A stretch of 64,000 bases of DNA, taken from positions 3,968,001 to 4,032,000 of the forward strand of contig JYIP02000003.1 of NCBI GenBank assembly GCA_001051155.2. Direction: 5' to 3'. A program made the translations under genes and the position numbers. The notes under the pieces are model-generated. The model searched no databases and was not told the origin of the DNA. It saw only the letters and a program-made list of their open reading frames with translations. Positions 1 to 11,788 of the stretch are shown piece after piece; within the stretch, counting starts at the first letter, position 1, and the number at the start of each line of letters is the position of its first letter. The stretch comes from Chrysoporthe austroafricana. Its lineage: Eukaryota > Ascomycota > Sordariomycetes > Diaporthales > Cryphonectriaceae.

Positions 1-386
1 CAATAATTATCCCTGTTTGCATTAGGACGATGAGGTCAGCCATAAACGAGTTTGATGATCCGCAAGCGGCTCCGAATGCGGTATACTATATACAACAGTG
101 ATCCCTAAAGAACGAGCCCAACCCTTGCTACATTGTGACATTCTTGCTCTTGGCCGTGTATCTGCGCCAGGAGACCGGATGGTGACTACCTCATCAGCTC
201 ATGCAAGACCTGCTAGCTGATTTTGAGTCGAGTATATAGTCTAGAGCGATGCGAAAGAGACATGAATGGGGGCGATCCTTTGAGTCGAGCTCCACCCCGT
301 GTACATATCCTTTTCTTCTGGGTCCGACCAGCCTACTACTATCAACAATCTCTTAATATCCTCTCTCTATCTTGATATACTTCACG
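1..386 (+). promoter_or_regulatory. Cutinase upstream region with a TATA-like element
   Basis: This is the non-coding upstream region of the cutinase gene. A TATATA hexamer lies at 233-238, about 150 bp before the ATG at 387. It is followed by a pyrimidine-rich stretch at 310-372 (tcttctgg, ctctctctat), typical of fungal transcription-start and leader regions. I saw no other convincing operator. Function is inferred from position and composition only. Confidence 0.45.
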
Positions 387-1141
387 ATGGAGCTTTCCGT
401 TCTTCTCACCATGCTTACTGGACTTCTAGTCGTGGGTGCGGCTCCGACATCATATTCGGGACTCGAGGATCGTCAGGAGCAAACAACATCAAATGATCTC
501 AAAGACGGCCCATGCAAACCCGTGACGTTCATCATGGCTCGCGGATCCACAGAGGTGGGCAACATGGTAAGTGGAGAAGCAATAATTACCATCACATCCA
601 ATATCGTTGGCAAGCAACTCACACGTGCCGCCCACAGGGTGAAATCCCCGGACCACCAACCTGTGCCGGCCTCAAACAACAGCTCGGCGCGGACCAAGTC
701 GCCTGTCAGGGCGTTGGCACCGAGGACGGCTACCCAGCCGCTCTCCAACCGAACTTCCTGCCTAAGAATACGGACGACACCTCCATCGCCGCCGCCACAA
801 AGATCATGAATTTAGCAGCGACGAAGTGCCCTGACACGACGATGCTCGTGGGCGGCTACAGCCAGGGCAGTGCAGTAGTCGACAACGCGATACAGGGCTT
901 GCCCGCCGCGATGCAGTCCAAGATCGCCGGCGTTGTTCTCTTCGGCTACACGCGCAACGCGCAGGACAACGCCCAGATCCCAGGGTACCCGACCGCCCAG
1001 ACCAAAATCTTTTGCGCGCCGGGTGATTTGGTCTGCGACAACACGCTGACCATCACCCCAGCGCATCTGTCGTATGCTGCCAACGCGCCGGCGGCTGCGC
1101 AGTTTCTGGCTAGCATGGTGAAGAACACGGGTGGCACTTAG
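387..1141 (+). CDS. Cutinase (secreted serine esterase)
   Basis: Cutinases are secreted alpha/beta-hydrolases that cleave ester bonds of plant cutin and related polyesters. The ATG at 387 opens a signal peptide (MELSVLLTMLTGLLVVGAAP). One intron at 567-637 (GTAAGT...CACAG) splits two exons in phase 0, giving 227 residues, the usual family length. The catalytic Ser is at about residue 135 in GGYSQGS, Asp at about 190 in CAPGDLVCDN, and His at about 203 in PAHLSY. The spacing (55 and 13 residues) matches the classical Fusarium enzyme. ARGSTEVGNM near residues 51-60 carries the oxyanion-hole Ser. The Cys pair in CAPGDLVC fits the conserved second disulfide. No internal damage is seen, so it should be active. 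Cutin versus another polyester as substrate cannot be decided from sequence. Confidence 0.95.
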
Positions 1142-2584
1142 GCAGTTGCAATAGCAGCAGCGGGCCAGAATACTTAAGAGGAATTGACATATAATTTCTT
1201 TCTGGTACACCCACCCAGATGGCAGGACCCTAGGGCAGTTTGTTTATATTGATCATTCCCATTCTTGTCTGTAGTAGTCAGTGTTTTCGATCACCCACAC
1301 ATTAGACGATAGTCGGATGCTATTGGAGAGCTTAATCTCACGGCAATTGTACCATGTAGAATCTAGGAAAGTCCGTTCGTCGTCCGAGATATGTTTGCGT
1401 TCCGCCGGACAGCGCGCGAAAGGACTTCAGTGGTATTCGTAAGTCCTTACCAGCCCCCAATTCCTTTCAAGATCTTTTCTTGCAAGTTCATGAAATCTTA
1501 CCGTCCGAGTCCAGTCAGCACAGGTAAGCATGTTCCTAATGTCCATAGGAGGCAGTAGGTCATATCATGAACTCGTATCGTCATCCCTTGTGCCACTATT
1601 GACATCCTCGTAGCAACCGGAATCCGCTTGGTGGTAGTGCGTCTCTTGGCCGATCACGCTCCAGCCTGAGCTGCGTCGGCACCAGCTTCAACCTATTCCG
1701 TAGGCGACCGTGATGCAGTGCTTCTTAATGGTATTCCAATTGCTACTATACTCCCGCCAAGTGAGCCCGTGTCCCTAGTCCCGATCTCGTTCCAAGTTCT
1801 GTGAAAAGTTCAAGGTTGGGCAAAGTCAGCCACTTCCTATATAGAAATCAATATTCCAGCGGATTATAAAGGACTAGGAGTTAATCAGTACATTGATCCA
1901 TTGAAAGAGGGAATATAAAACTACACAAAAGTGGTACAAATACGGCTATGGCTGTCGGGCCGGGTTCCAGCTGCTCTTTCATTACCCAAACTCGAAAGTA
2001 GGGCTCATCTTTCTTTTTAAAAAAAAAACTAGTAAAATGAAATCAGGAAGCGGAAGCAGGGATTAAGAAACAGAAAAGGAGGAACGCGGTAAGTGAATTA
2101 CTAGAACTGATTTGCTTGTCAGGCTACACTATTATTGTAGGACGTATCGGAGTAGTGTTTATACATGCTAGTAGGATTGTACATAATGTGCTGACGTGAA
2201 GGATACATGACTATCTTTCGTCGGGCGTCCAGGTCCATCAGATGATCCATCTGGGCTGGATACCGACACGATATATGTATTACGAAGGTTCGCAGGATGG
2301 GAGAAAATATAAATAGACGTAGAGTCGATGTATATGTAGCGGAATGCTGGATATATTAATATATATTGATGCCATTTATTTTACCGCAGTCTTTATATAT
2401 ACCAACTGTGTCTGACGCTATCCCTTGTGTAGCATGTTGAGGTTAGATTGTAATGCCGCTCAGTTTAGGCCAGACCAAGCAAATCTGATCTAAGCTGGTG
2501 AAGACTTTCCCAGTGATATGTAATACGAACTGTCTGAACTCAATATAACCAGTGTGTTCCAACATCTAGCGGAGCTGTAAACGC
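1142..2584. other. Convergent intergenic region
   Basis: This stretch lies between the 3' ends of the cutinase (+) and the Cys-rich membrane protein (-). It is AT-richer than most of the window, with short A/T runs (for example at 2010-2030) and TATATA clusters at 2330-2400. It contains no open frame of credible composition and presumably holds two 3' UTRs. Confidence 0.5.
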
Positions 2585-3754
2585 CTAAGTTGGAGCTTCA
2601 GCGATATGTGGCTGTCCAGACGACAGCTCGCTAACTCCATGTGGGTTGTACATCTCGATGTACGTCGGGAAATCGTGCTGCGGCGTCTGGCAAAACTGTT
2701 GCCTTGTCTCATTTTTTGCCCACGTCTCCCGCTGTTGCAGTTGATTTTGACTCTCAATGAGTTGTAGTTGAGCCCGCCTCTCCCGCCTTTTTCGACGCCA
2801 CAGAAATATTACCACGGAGACAATAACAAGGAATCCCACGACGCTGCCAACTGTGGCCCCAGCCAGCGCTCCTGTAGATATACTTGAAGACTCTTGAGTG
2901 TTGTTGTTACCGAGAATCGATGTCACCGCGGGAGATGATGTCGCTCCAGGAGCCGAAGAGGAGGTAGTAGAGGATGCCGCAAAGTCCCGATCTGAGCTTC
3001 GCCAATTTATCTGTATCATTGGTGCCCAGGCAGTCAAAGAATCCATAACCGTTACGGTCGTCGAGTAAGAGGTAAAGTCGGAGGTCGTAGATGTCAAAGT
3101 GACCGTCACAACCTGCGGAAGGGTTGCCAAGGCAGGGATGAGGTTGCTCGAGGAGTCGCACGAGCCAGTAGTAATTGCGGTTGACTCAGCTACTAAAGAG
3201 CAAGACTGACCGGATGTAAGGGAGTTGAAACAGGTATATCCACTATAGAAAACCGCGGTATCAAGGGATTAGAACCAATTTCATATTGACAAGGAAGACT
3301 TCAATCTCAGTAAACAAGGCAATGAGTAGAATGAGAGTTACAGGGCCTATAAAATCAATATGGATATGTAAATGAGAACGAACCTTGGACAACAACCCAC
3401 TGCGGTTTCTCCCTCGACAAGCGTGAATTGTAGGGGCCACTGAGCCTGTCCGCCCTCAGTCGCCGAACAGGCTGTGCTGTACCCTGCTGGGCAAACCAGT
3501 CCGGGGGAATAGAATCCCCAACCCGAGTACGGACTCGAAGGGGGCTGCGCACCCGCTGTTGTCGGTGGCCAACACTCCGTTGCGTCTTTCACGCCGTTAA
3601 ATGCAGTACCGAGGCACGTCTGTCCTTGCCATCCTGCACCCGCATCACTATGCTGCCCAACGGCGACGTATAAACACGTCAACGGCGGTGTAAAAGTCGT
3701 AGTGAGAGAGCCAAGAATGGTTCGTGGTTGATTGACAAGATCAGCGGCCGTCAT
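2585..3754 (-). CDS. Cys-rich single-pass membrane protein (Mid2/WSC-like layout)
   Basis: Function is unknown. The layout suggests a cell-surface sensor or wall-associated protein. Two exons (3754-3384 and 3242-2585) join across an intron at 3243-3383 (GTTCGT...CTATAG), giving CCPSGYTC at the junction and about 342 residues. The N-terminal half carries a Cys-rich, aromatic module (TFTPPLTCLY, CWPP, SGWGFYSPG, AVGCCPSGYTC) seen in many uncharacterised fungal proteins. A Ser/Thr-rich stalk, one transmembrane helix at about residues 248-271 (GSVVGFLVIVSVVIFLW) and a stop-transfer cluster (RRKRRERR) follow, then a cytoplasmic tail of about 65 residues. No signal peptide is visible from the ATG at 3754. 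An unseen upstream exon is possible, because the same frame meets a stop just before 3811. Confidence 0.75.
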
Positions 3755-5816
3755 TGGCAAGGTAGGCTTTGTCCTGTTAATATCTGAATCGGACGACCGA
3801 GGGTTTATCAATGATTAAACGGAGTATGAGCGATGAACTCCAAGAGAAAGGATAGCTTCAGGGTGAAAAGAGCCTGAAAGAGGTGAAAAGGGCGGCCGTT
3901 TTGATAAGGGAAACAGGAAAGGGCCGTCAGAATATCATAGCTGCCTAAGGTAGGCTACTTCTATGACCCCTTACTAGAATGCTGCCGGATACCCAGGTGG
4001 TGCTTAGCTACATAGAGCTAGCTGAACACAGTCGGCTTCGCTTTGCGCCATCATTAGCTGCTATAATGCAGGCTTCTTGCTTTTTAAAAGATCACACAGC
4101 CCCCAGATCCAATAAGTCGAACGGCCCCCATTCTGGACGGACCCCACCCCAGGCGGGTGTTGCAGTACATACAAATCACCTGTTTTCAAATTACCCGTGG
4201 AAGTTCGGCACGAGTAGCTAATCCTAAAATATGTCATTTCCCCATACGAAGCTGGATAATAAGTTTGGGAATCCTTGGGTCCAGTAAGACGTGCAAGGCG
4301 GTCAGTAGTCCTCCGTTTGACGTGCTGTTCGCATTTTCCAAGGGTAAAAGATGCTTAGCAATCCCGCTGCTCTGCGAATTCCATTAAAAGTGCCATTCCG
4401 CGTTTGTCTCAATTTAGTTGCACGTTAGATCCCAGAGCCAGACCACCACCGCTCATAGACCAGGTACAATTGTCCGGCCTGGCTGATTCTTTTTATGTTG
4501 GCTCTGATTGATTCACACCGCATCAAGCCAGAGAACCATATCCTCCTTGTGTCGTTTGGGATGCTCCGGGATGTTGCATAAATTCACATAGATACCGAGT
4601 TTTCGGGGCCCTGGCCTCTTCGTTGACGATGTCGATACGCACTTTCGCGATAGGTATAGATCGCCCCACATACATGGAAAGCATCATACAATACTCAACC
4701 TCTCGATTTAGATGTGACTCGAAGAGTTCGCAACGCAGCGGGCCGTCATAACGGGTCCTGAGTACGCGGATCTGCCTGATGACGTCTGTGGCAAGGTTGA
4801 GTCGCTGTCGTCACTTCCGGACGCACGCAATCTAACAACACAATCAATCAATCAAAAGAGGGTTTCTCGTAGATATAGATGAATAGATCAAGAAAAGCAA
4901 TGGACAAGCATGAAGAAAACCTGGCACTTACTACACAATAGTATACGCACGTGTTGACTTTTAGATATCGCCTACTCTGCAGTTGAGGCAAATGGCTGCT
5001 ACAGTGAGCTATGCCAGTCCAAAGGCTTAATTACACGTTAGTGCTCGAGCAGCGGTTATACTTCTACCTCCTTTTGATACAAGAGGAGGGAGCGGAATCA
5101 AAGGACGATTGGTCGGACGAAATCCATATGTAATTGCCAGTCTTATAATGCTATGAGCGGGGTTGGGCGAGCAACCTGCGCATTTCCAGTCCGCGTCCCT
5201 GACTTTGATCTATATCCCATTGTATGCAATACTCGACAGGCCTGCCCTCCTAGATCTTCCCGGATCAGTGCTCCATGGCTGAGTATCACCCTTGAGTGCT
5301 GACTTGACATAGATGGCCAGCAGTGAAGTTGATCCTGGGCCGTGCGAGGACATGTACAAATCCCCGAGAGAGTCACGTAGAAGCCAAAAACACAAGCCAG
5401 TCATTCCTGGAGATGCAACCAGAGCAGCATCAATCGAGACGGGGTGTGCCGAAGTCCTCGAGCCCTCTTGTTTGTGGAGGTGAGGTTGGAGAGGCTGTGG
5501 CAGTGCGAAGTGTGGCGTTCGGCGCTAGCTTATTGCGGAGTGGCAGTCTGGAATCTCCACCTCAGCTTTTGCGCCAGCCACCAAACTCCATTTTCTTCTT
5601 ACTGTTCCGTACTCCTAAGAACACCTCAACCTCCATACTTCCCCTCTCCCAAACAACAACACCTACCCTCTCCCCTTCACCAGCGCCATCTGCCATCTAC
5701 TTTAGCGTTCGCTAATGTAGATTTCCGATCATTAAGTTACCTCTCAATCAACCTCTAAACACCGTCTTGCGCGACCTCACGAGGAGCAGGATCGATCCAG
5801 ATCCAGGTTGCCCACC
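3755..5816. promoter_or_regulatory. Divergent intergenic region and SCD6 leader
   Basis: This region separates the divergent Cys-rich membrane protein gene and SCD6. Near SCD6 (about 5585-5760) it becomes strongly C/T-rich (cccctctccc, ctaccctctcccc), typical of a highly expressed fungal promoter and 5' leader. The rest holds only short, unconvincing open frames. Confidence 0.45.
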
Positions 5817-7737
5817 ATGGCTGACTTCATTGGGTTCGTTGCCTTGATCTGGTCCCAAATGACCGTCCTGCCGTAAAGCAGCTACTAATATTGACTTCGA
5901 CAGATCCGTCATCTCCCTGATATCGAAGAGCGACATCCGGTAGGGCCTGATTCTGCGTGCCCCGCGCTTCAAAAAATAGCCAATTGTCCTGACTGACCCC
6001 GCCAACAGCTACGTCGGCACCCTTGTCGAGATCAACCCGACCGAGTCTACCGTCTCTCTCGAAAATGTCAAATCGCACGGCACAGAGGGGCGCAAGTCTG
6101 ATCCCGCAGACGAGGTGCAAGGCTCGCAGCAGATCTACGAGTTCATTGTCTTCCGAGGCAGCGATGTGAAGGATTTGCGGGTCGAGGAGGCCCCTGCTCC
6201 GCCCAAGGAGAATCAGCCTCCTCCCATGCCTAACGACCCTGCTATCGTCGGTGTGAGTGCCCCCCTCCTGAATCTGCCCATTACCGCGCACGCTAGCGCA
6301 CCTTGTATGATGAAATATTTCGGATGTTAAACAAACTTGACTGAATTGCGCAAAACAAACCCCATGTTGATACTTCCGTTGCCTTCCTTCTGATCCTACA
6401 ACCCTCTTTCCAAGTCGTCACACTACCTCTTGAAGACTTGTGAAAGCTGACGCTCAATTGTTTAGGCGCGGTCTCATCCAGGCCGAGCTCCAGGTGGCCA
6501 GAACCCTCCAGGTCCTCCTGGCGCACCCGGCTTCCAAAATCCCAACATGTTCCCGCCTTACCCACCGCAAGGCTGGGGCAGACCCGGCCCCCCAGGCCCC
6601 CCAGGAGCTCCGGGTCCCGGTGGATATGGTATGGGTTATCCTCCCCCGGGTTGGTTTCCTCCTGGTCAGGGTGGTTTCCCGCAAAACGCACCCCCTCCCT
6701 GGAACTACCCTTTCCCTGGTGGTCAACCTGGTGGCCCGCCTGGACCTCCTGGCATGCAGCAGCAGCAACCAAACCAGCAGCCACCAGGTTTATCTTCCAC
6801 CAATGCTGCATCAGAGAACCAGCGACCGACCGCTGGACCGGGCGCTGAGCAACCCAAGGGTCCTGCTCCAGTAGAGATGCCCTCTGAGCCCCAAGCTCTC
6901 TCTCAAATACCTTCCAACCAGGCCGCAATCGCAGCGCCTACTCCTCCAGTCGACTCGAAGCCATCTGCAGAAGAAGTCAAGGTGACCGCGGCTCTGCTGG
7001 AGAACCAGAAGCCTGGAGTTTCTGCTACTGGACCCAAGCAGATTCCAACGGGCCCCAGAGGCTTCACCAATGTCAACCCCGCCATACCTACTAATCTACA
7101 TGCGGCCCAGCAGCATGCGGCCCAGCAAGAAGCGGTCAAGGCAGCTATCGCGGCTCTTGGACAGGTGGGACAGGCAAATGGTGCCCAGCCTGCTACTGCT
7201 AATGGCTTGGACAACCTGGCTAGGAAGGTTGGAGAGATGTCTCTACATGCCGCACGGACTGGTGTTCAAACCAACAGAGGCCGCGGCCGTGGACGTGGTG
7301 GTGCCGGACCTTACTCGCGCGTGGAAATTCCCAAATCCGACTTCGACTTCGCCGAAGCGAATGCCAAATTCAACAGGGACGACGTGATCAAGGAGAAGAT
7401 TGCCGGCACAACCGCGGCTGAGGTCTCCGAAGGCGCTACGGCTGAAGGCGAAACCGCTGACGAGCCCGCTCAAGCGTACAACAAGTCGATATCGTTCTTC
7501 GACAACATTGGAAGTGATTCCAACAAGAATACCACGAAGGCACAACACGATCGCAATGCGGAGAGGCAGAAAGATGTCGATACATTTGGTCAGGCCAGCG
7601 TTGATGGTGGTTATCGTGGTCGTGGTCGCGGTCGCGGTCGCGGCCGTGGCTACCGTGGCCGTGGTCGTGGAGGTGGAGGTTACGGCGCTCGCGGTAACTA
7701 CCAGCCTCGTGGCAACGCGCAGCCCGTCTCTCAGTAA
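5817..7737 (+). CDS. SCD6: SCD6/LSM14 (Sum2) mRNP protein with FDF and RGG motifs
   Basis: Scd6/LSM14 proteins repress translation and promote decapping in P-bodies by binding eIF4G and the Dhh1/Dcp2 machinery. Four exons (5817-5833, 5904-5939, 6009-6252, 6466-7737) splice in frame to about 522 residues. An LSm domain begins at MADFIGSVISLISKSDIRYV (residues 1 to about 85). A Gly/Pro-rich linker (PPGPPGAPG repeats) follows. The FDF motif (SDFDFAEANAKFNRDD) is near residue 392, the FFD box (SISFFDNIG) near 443, the TFG box (DVDTFGQ) near 472, and a C-terminal RGG tract runs over 480-522. All diagnostic LSM14 elements are present in order. The ATG has a strong context (CCACCATGG). The first two introns are 69-70 nt; the third is longer (213 nt) with a perfect GTGAGT donor. 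Confidence 0.95.
7603..7730 (+). repeat. RGG-encoding GC-rich tandem repeat
   Basis: Near-perfect iterations of GGTCGT/GGTCGC encode alternating Arg-Gly at the end of SCD6. Such tracts bind RNA or eIF4G and are prone to length change. The same repeat opens long spurious frames on both strands, which were not annotated. Confidence 0.8.
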
Positions 7738-8762
7738 TGTACGATGCAGTACGCCGCAGAGGAGCGACATGACCAACCACATTATACTCAGCACCGGCTT
7801 CCGACACCTTACGAAGCTTATTGGAACTGCAAAGCGACTCGGTGGGTTCTCATGGGAACAGCATTATCATGGCGGCAATTCTTTTCACTGGTCTCGAGTC
7901 CAGATAATTCTTTTCTGCATCTCTGCACGACGCCGTTGCGTCTGACTTGACAATCGATGTCACTGTACAATACCATTACGCATTATTGAGCGTCGGCTGA
8001 ATCTTCTTCGGGGGGTGGGCCATGGCGAATTCCCGTACTCAAGAGAGTCGCCTGTGCGATGACGGTGCGGATGCGTTTACTTTGATTACGTTGGTGGCGT
8101 CGTTCGGCGTAGGACAGGCATAAGGCGGCCATTGGTTTCAGGCGTATGAGGCAAACTGCGAAGACCAGAAAAGGTCCGTGATACAAAATGATGGTAGCGG
8201 TTCGATTGGTTCATGGGCAGGCTGGCATGCCTGGTGACGAAAAATCGGGGAGGTTAGGTATGGCCCCGGAGCTTCATCGGATCTGGTACACAGCAATCGT
8301 ACATGCCGATAATGATGATGACGAAGATGGACAGCGAAACCGAGAGCAATCGATGATTAAAATTCCAAAATTGCGGTACAAGCCTCTTGGGGTTTGGTAC
8401 TCGAGACTGATTAGGGTACAGGCTGATTTACTCTTAAGCAGCCAATCCAGCCATCTGGTAGATACTCATAGCCATACTAGGGCAATTACAAATGGCACAC
8501 TGGCCTTGTGGTCTCGTCATTGAACTCTGATTATGTGATTGGACACCTGGACCGGATCATTCGCCTTCATATTCACGCTTTCATTGTCTTACAGGAGATG
8601 TTTGAGGGCAATCTTTCATATTGACGGCCAGTAGTCGTGCCCCTGTATTTCCTTTTTGTGTGGTTGTAATAGATAGACCGTGGGATATCCTCTGTATGCA
8701 TATTTTCCCACAATGCCCTTGCCCTTACAGCTGTCACCCCCTCCCACCACCCAGCGCCTTCT
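7738..8762. other. Convergent intergenic region (SCD6 / BCD1 3' ends)
   Basis: This is the tail-to-tail interval between SCD6 (+) and BCD1 (-). It has only short open frames of non-coding composition. I see no RNA gene or repeat. Confidence 0.5.
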
Positions 8763-10604
8763 TCAAGACAGCAGGCCCACGATCTCTTGGATAGCACCCG
8801 CCACCAACTCAGGGTTCTCAGGCTTCACCGCGGAGATGTCAACGTCCTCGTCTTCGCTCCCCGACTCCTCATCGCTGTCTGAGCCATAACCGAACAGTCC
8901 CAGGCCCGCCGTCTTCGCTGCAGCTGCTGGGATCGACTTGGCCTCCTCGGACGGCCCGCCGTCCCCGTCGAGAGCCATGTTGTCCTCGTCCCCGTCCCGT
9001 CCGCCGAGACTGCCTTCCTCGTCGCTCGATGTATCCGGGTCACTACTCGTCGTATCAGCGCCGTCGCCGTTGGCTCGCGCCGCATGGAAGTCGTCGCCGT
9101 CGCTGTTGATCTCGCCCTCCTCTGCATCCAAGGCGTCCTCCCGCCTGTGCTGTTGCCCGCGCTGTTGAAACCGTCCGCTGCCGCCCCGCCCGCGAACGTT
9201 GCGAGCGTTGCCTTGTCCTCGCCCCCGGCCTCGTTGGTAGCGTCCGCCTCGCATCGGGATGCCGTCCTCGCCGACAGCCTGGCGCTTGTACGGTGGTTGG
9301 GCTCTCTCGCCCCTGTCGCCTGCTTTCCGTTTCTCGGGTCTGTTCTTCCTCTCCCGCACCCGGCGCTCCGTCGAGCCCAGCACGAAGCCCTCCGGTAGCT
9401 CGTCCTCCCCGGTCACGGACGGGGGAGGAAGGACGTACACTGTCGGGAACTCGAGCACGGTCCGCCCCATAAGCGCCCTGCCCAGGGTCTCTGTGGAGTC
9501 GAGCGGGATCAGCTCCTTCGGCTTGCCCGCTGGCGTAAGCGGTCTCTGCAGGTAAAACCTGTGGTGTCGTTCCGCGTCGATGAGCTCGTCGGGTAGCCAT
9601 GAGGATACGGTAGCTGCGCGATCGGTGTCCCAGCTGCCGGTGTAGGGGTTCTGGCTCGTATACGGGGTCGCGAGCCAAGTTGCCGTTTCGCCATCCTGCA
9701 TCGCGCTGCGGTGCCCTTCCTCCTTGACCTCTTTGATAAGGACCCGCCTCCTCTTCCTCGCGTACACTGACGAGAAGACGTCCTCGTCCTCTTCATCGTC
9801 CTGCTCGTCCTTCCGTTGCCCTTTGCGAAACCAAGCCATCGAAATCCCTAACGCCTTGTAGATGGGGGTCGTCTCGAGCGCCTTGTGCCGTATCCTCGTG
9901 TTCGTGTTCGTGCTGGCGCCCGCGCCGGAGGCGGGAGGCTCGGCCGCGTCGTAGATGATCCACTCCACACACCAATTGATCCGCCCCGCCTTCCTGTTCC
10001 ACGCCGTGGTGTTCTCACGCTGCCGCACCATCCCGACCGGCATGTGCACGACCTCGATGTTGGCCTGCTCAAGGCGCTGGCGGACCCTGCGGGCGAGGGC
10101 GGAGGACGCCCCCCTCCTCCCGTCGCTGGCCGGGCCTCCTGCCGCCGCCGCTTCTTCGCCGTCGGAGTTGTCGTTGTCCTCGGCGTCGGAGCCGAAGATG
10201 CCCCTGGGCCCCCCGCCGCCGCCCCGTGCCGCCGCGCGGTCGTTACTCACGAAGCGGACCTCCTCGCCGAACCACATCTTCCTCCACCGCCTCTCCTCGC
10301 CCAGCTCCCGCAGCTGCCGCTCGGAGAACAGGCCCTTCTCCTCGACGATCTCGCGCTGGTTGCGGTCCCGCTCGCGCTCGATCGCCGACAGGAAGTTGTA
10401 GTCGTGGTCCACGCCCGCCGGCGTCTTCAGCCGGCTGGCGGGCACGTACGCGGTGGGGTCGCGCTGGCCCGTGCAGTTGGCCCACGCCTTGTGCCTCTGC
10501 GAGCAGACGAGCGAGCACGTGTGCGCCTGGCAGGCGGGGCATGTGTACTTGGGCACGTCGGTGTGGCAGATCGAGCAGAGGGTCGTCAGGAGGGGGTCGG
10601 CCAT
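8763..10604 (-). CDS. BCD1: Box C/D snoRNA biogenesis protein 1 (zf-HIT, Bcd1/ZNHIT6)
   Basis: Bcd1 is an essential nuclear factor for assembly and stability of box C/D snoRNPs, working with Rsa1/NUFIP, Hit1 and the R2TP complex. The gene is one uninterrupted frame of 613 residues from an ATG at 10604. A zf-HIT domain occupies residues 10-44: C10-x2-C13, C22-x2-C25, C30-x3-C34 and H38-x5-C44 (LCSICH, TCPACQ, CSLVCSQRH). The family-specific block after it is present (DYNFLSAIERERDRNQREIV, WRKMWFGEEVRFVSN). The C-terminal third is acidic and RG-rich (YQRGRGRGQG; GSDSDEESGSEDEDVD), longer than in yeast but common in filamentous fungi. GC at third codon positions is very high, which creates a long antisense open frame that is not a gene. 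Confidence 0.93.
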   Translation of the reverse strand: MADPLLTTLCSICHTDVPKYTCPACQAHTCSLVCSQRHKAWANCTGQRDPTAYVPASRLKTPAGVDHDYNFLSAIERERDRNQREIVEEKGLFSERQLRELGEERRWRKMWFGEEVRFVSNDRAAARGGGGGPRGIFGSDAEDNDNSDGEEAAAAGGPASDGRRGASSALARRVRQRLEQANIEVVHMPVGMVRQRENTTAWNRKAGRINWCVEWIIYDAAEPPASGAGASTNTNTRIRHKALETTPIYKALGISMAWFRKGQRKDEQDDEEDEDVFSSVYARKRRRVLIKEVKEEGHRSAMQDGETATWLATPYTSQNPYTGSWDTDRAATVSSWLPDELIDAERHHRFYLQRPLTPAGKPKELIPLDSTETLGRALMGRTVLEFPTVYVLPPPSVTGEDELPEGFVLGSTERRVRERKNRPEKRKAGDRGERAQPPYKRQAVGEDGIPMRGGRYQRGRGRGQGNARNVRGRGGSGRFQQRGQQHRREDALDAEEGEINSDGDDFHAARANGDGADTTSSDPDTSSDEEGSLGGRDGDEDNMALDGDGGPSEEAKSIPAAAAKTAGLGLFGYGSDSDEESGSEDEDVDISAVKPENPELVAGAIQEIVGLLS

Positions 10605-11750
10605 CTTGACGGGTTCGAGGAGGTGCTGGGTGTGGAAGACTGTTGAGCGCTGAGGTTGGGTCGTAGCTCGGCGAGCTGTGGCCGTGGAGATATGTCGTCG
10701 GACACCATAGGATTCGCGGCCGCCGAGAAAATGAGATTCCCGTCGCCTCAGAAACCAGTCGACATTGCAATAAGAGAGGCAAGGTCGAAGTTGAGGGCCA
10801 GGCGAGGAAACATTTTTATGGGGGCAGGCAAAAGATTCCGTTATCTTATCTCCGAACGGGGGCGGGCTCAGTATAAAGAGAATAGTGGCTATGCTACAGA
10901 GGATACTACTACCACATACGCACTCTACGCGACATTTGTCACGTGAAATCGAATTGATGTCCTCTTATACAAAATGGCAATATAGAGTCGTTTATATAAC
11001 GAGTTTTTCTAGATATGAAGGAGAAAGACAACGCTACCGTGCTTCGACAGGCGAGTCCAACGTTCAGCGCTGCTACGATAAGTGGCTTTTAGAACGGAGG
11101 CTTCCATACTCCGTCCAAGTGAAGCCGTTATCGAGCAAAAAAGAATCCTTCAGCCCGTAAGTGCGCCAAACGGCCATCCTTAGGAACGCAGCCAATGTCG
11201 CTAAAGAACCATCGTCACTGCTGACCGAGATAGCAAGAAGTGTTGTATCTCAGGACCACCACGCCGTGACAACGGGAGCCCGCATTACCCTGAGCGGCCC
11301 GTGCTCTTGACCATATGCTATGCCAATTTAGCAGTGCCATCCAAGCAGGAGGTTTTCAGGCAGCCTGCATCAATCTCGGGCTCGGCGCGCAAAGGTGGTA
11401 GTTCCGGATCGGGTCAGCAATCTAAGCAACAAACGAGAATATGTTGGAAGATTCGCGAGACAAGATCGGGGTTGGTCGACTTGTTGGGAGCTGACAACGA
11501 TAGTTCATACCAACGATCCTGCGGGACGTGATTCCGTCCGGAGAGCTTGTCACATCGCACCGGAGCCGTGGTGCCGGCATTAGTCTGGAAAGAAGCTTCC
11601 AGTGTTTCCGCTGAAAGAGCACGAGGTCGGCAGTTCCACTGGATCCTTGCTCATGTCTGTCTCCTCAATCTTTGCCAGCCTCCTGACCTGCGTGCGCCGT
11701 CTGTCTCAACATCCAGAACGGGCTTGGTGTCGACGCGGGCTCAGCGACGT

Positions 11751-11788
11751 TGCACTGGCTGCGAGGTGCACTGGCTGCAAGGTGCACT
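11751..11788 (+). repeat. 16-bp tandem duplication
   Basis: Two 16-bp units (tgcactggctgcgagg and tgcactggctgcaagg, one mismatch) are followed by a partial third (tgcact). It is non-coding and of recent origin judging by the near identity. No function is evident. Confidence 0.75.

Noticed and set aside
7400..7807. Overlapping Val/Ala- and His/Arg-rich frames at the end of SCD6
   Set aside because: They arise from the RGG-encoding repeat read in other frames.
9885..10646. A 253-codon plus-strand open frame
   Set aside because: Antisense shadow of the zf-HIT end of BCD1, again due to high third-position GC.
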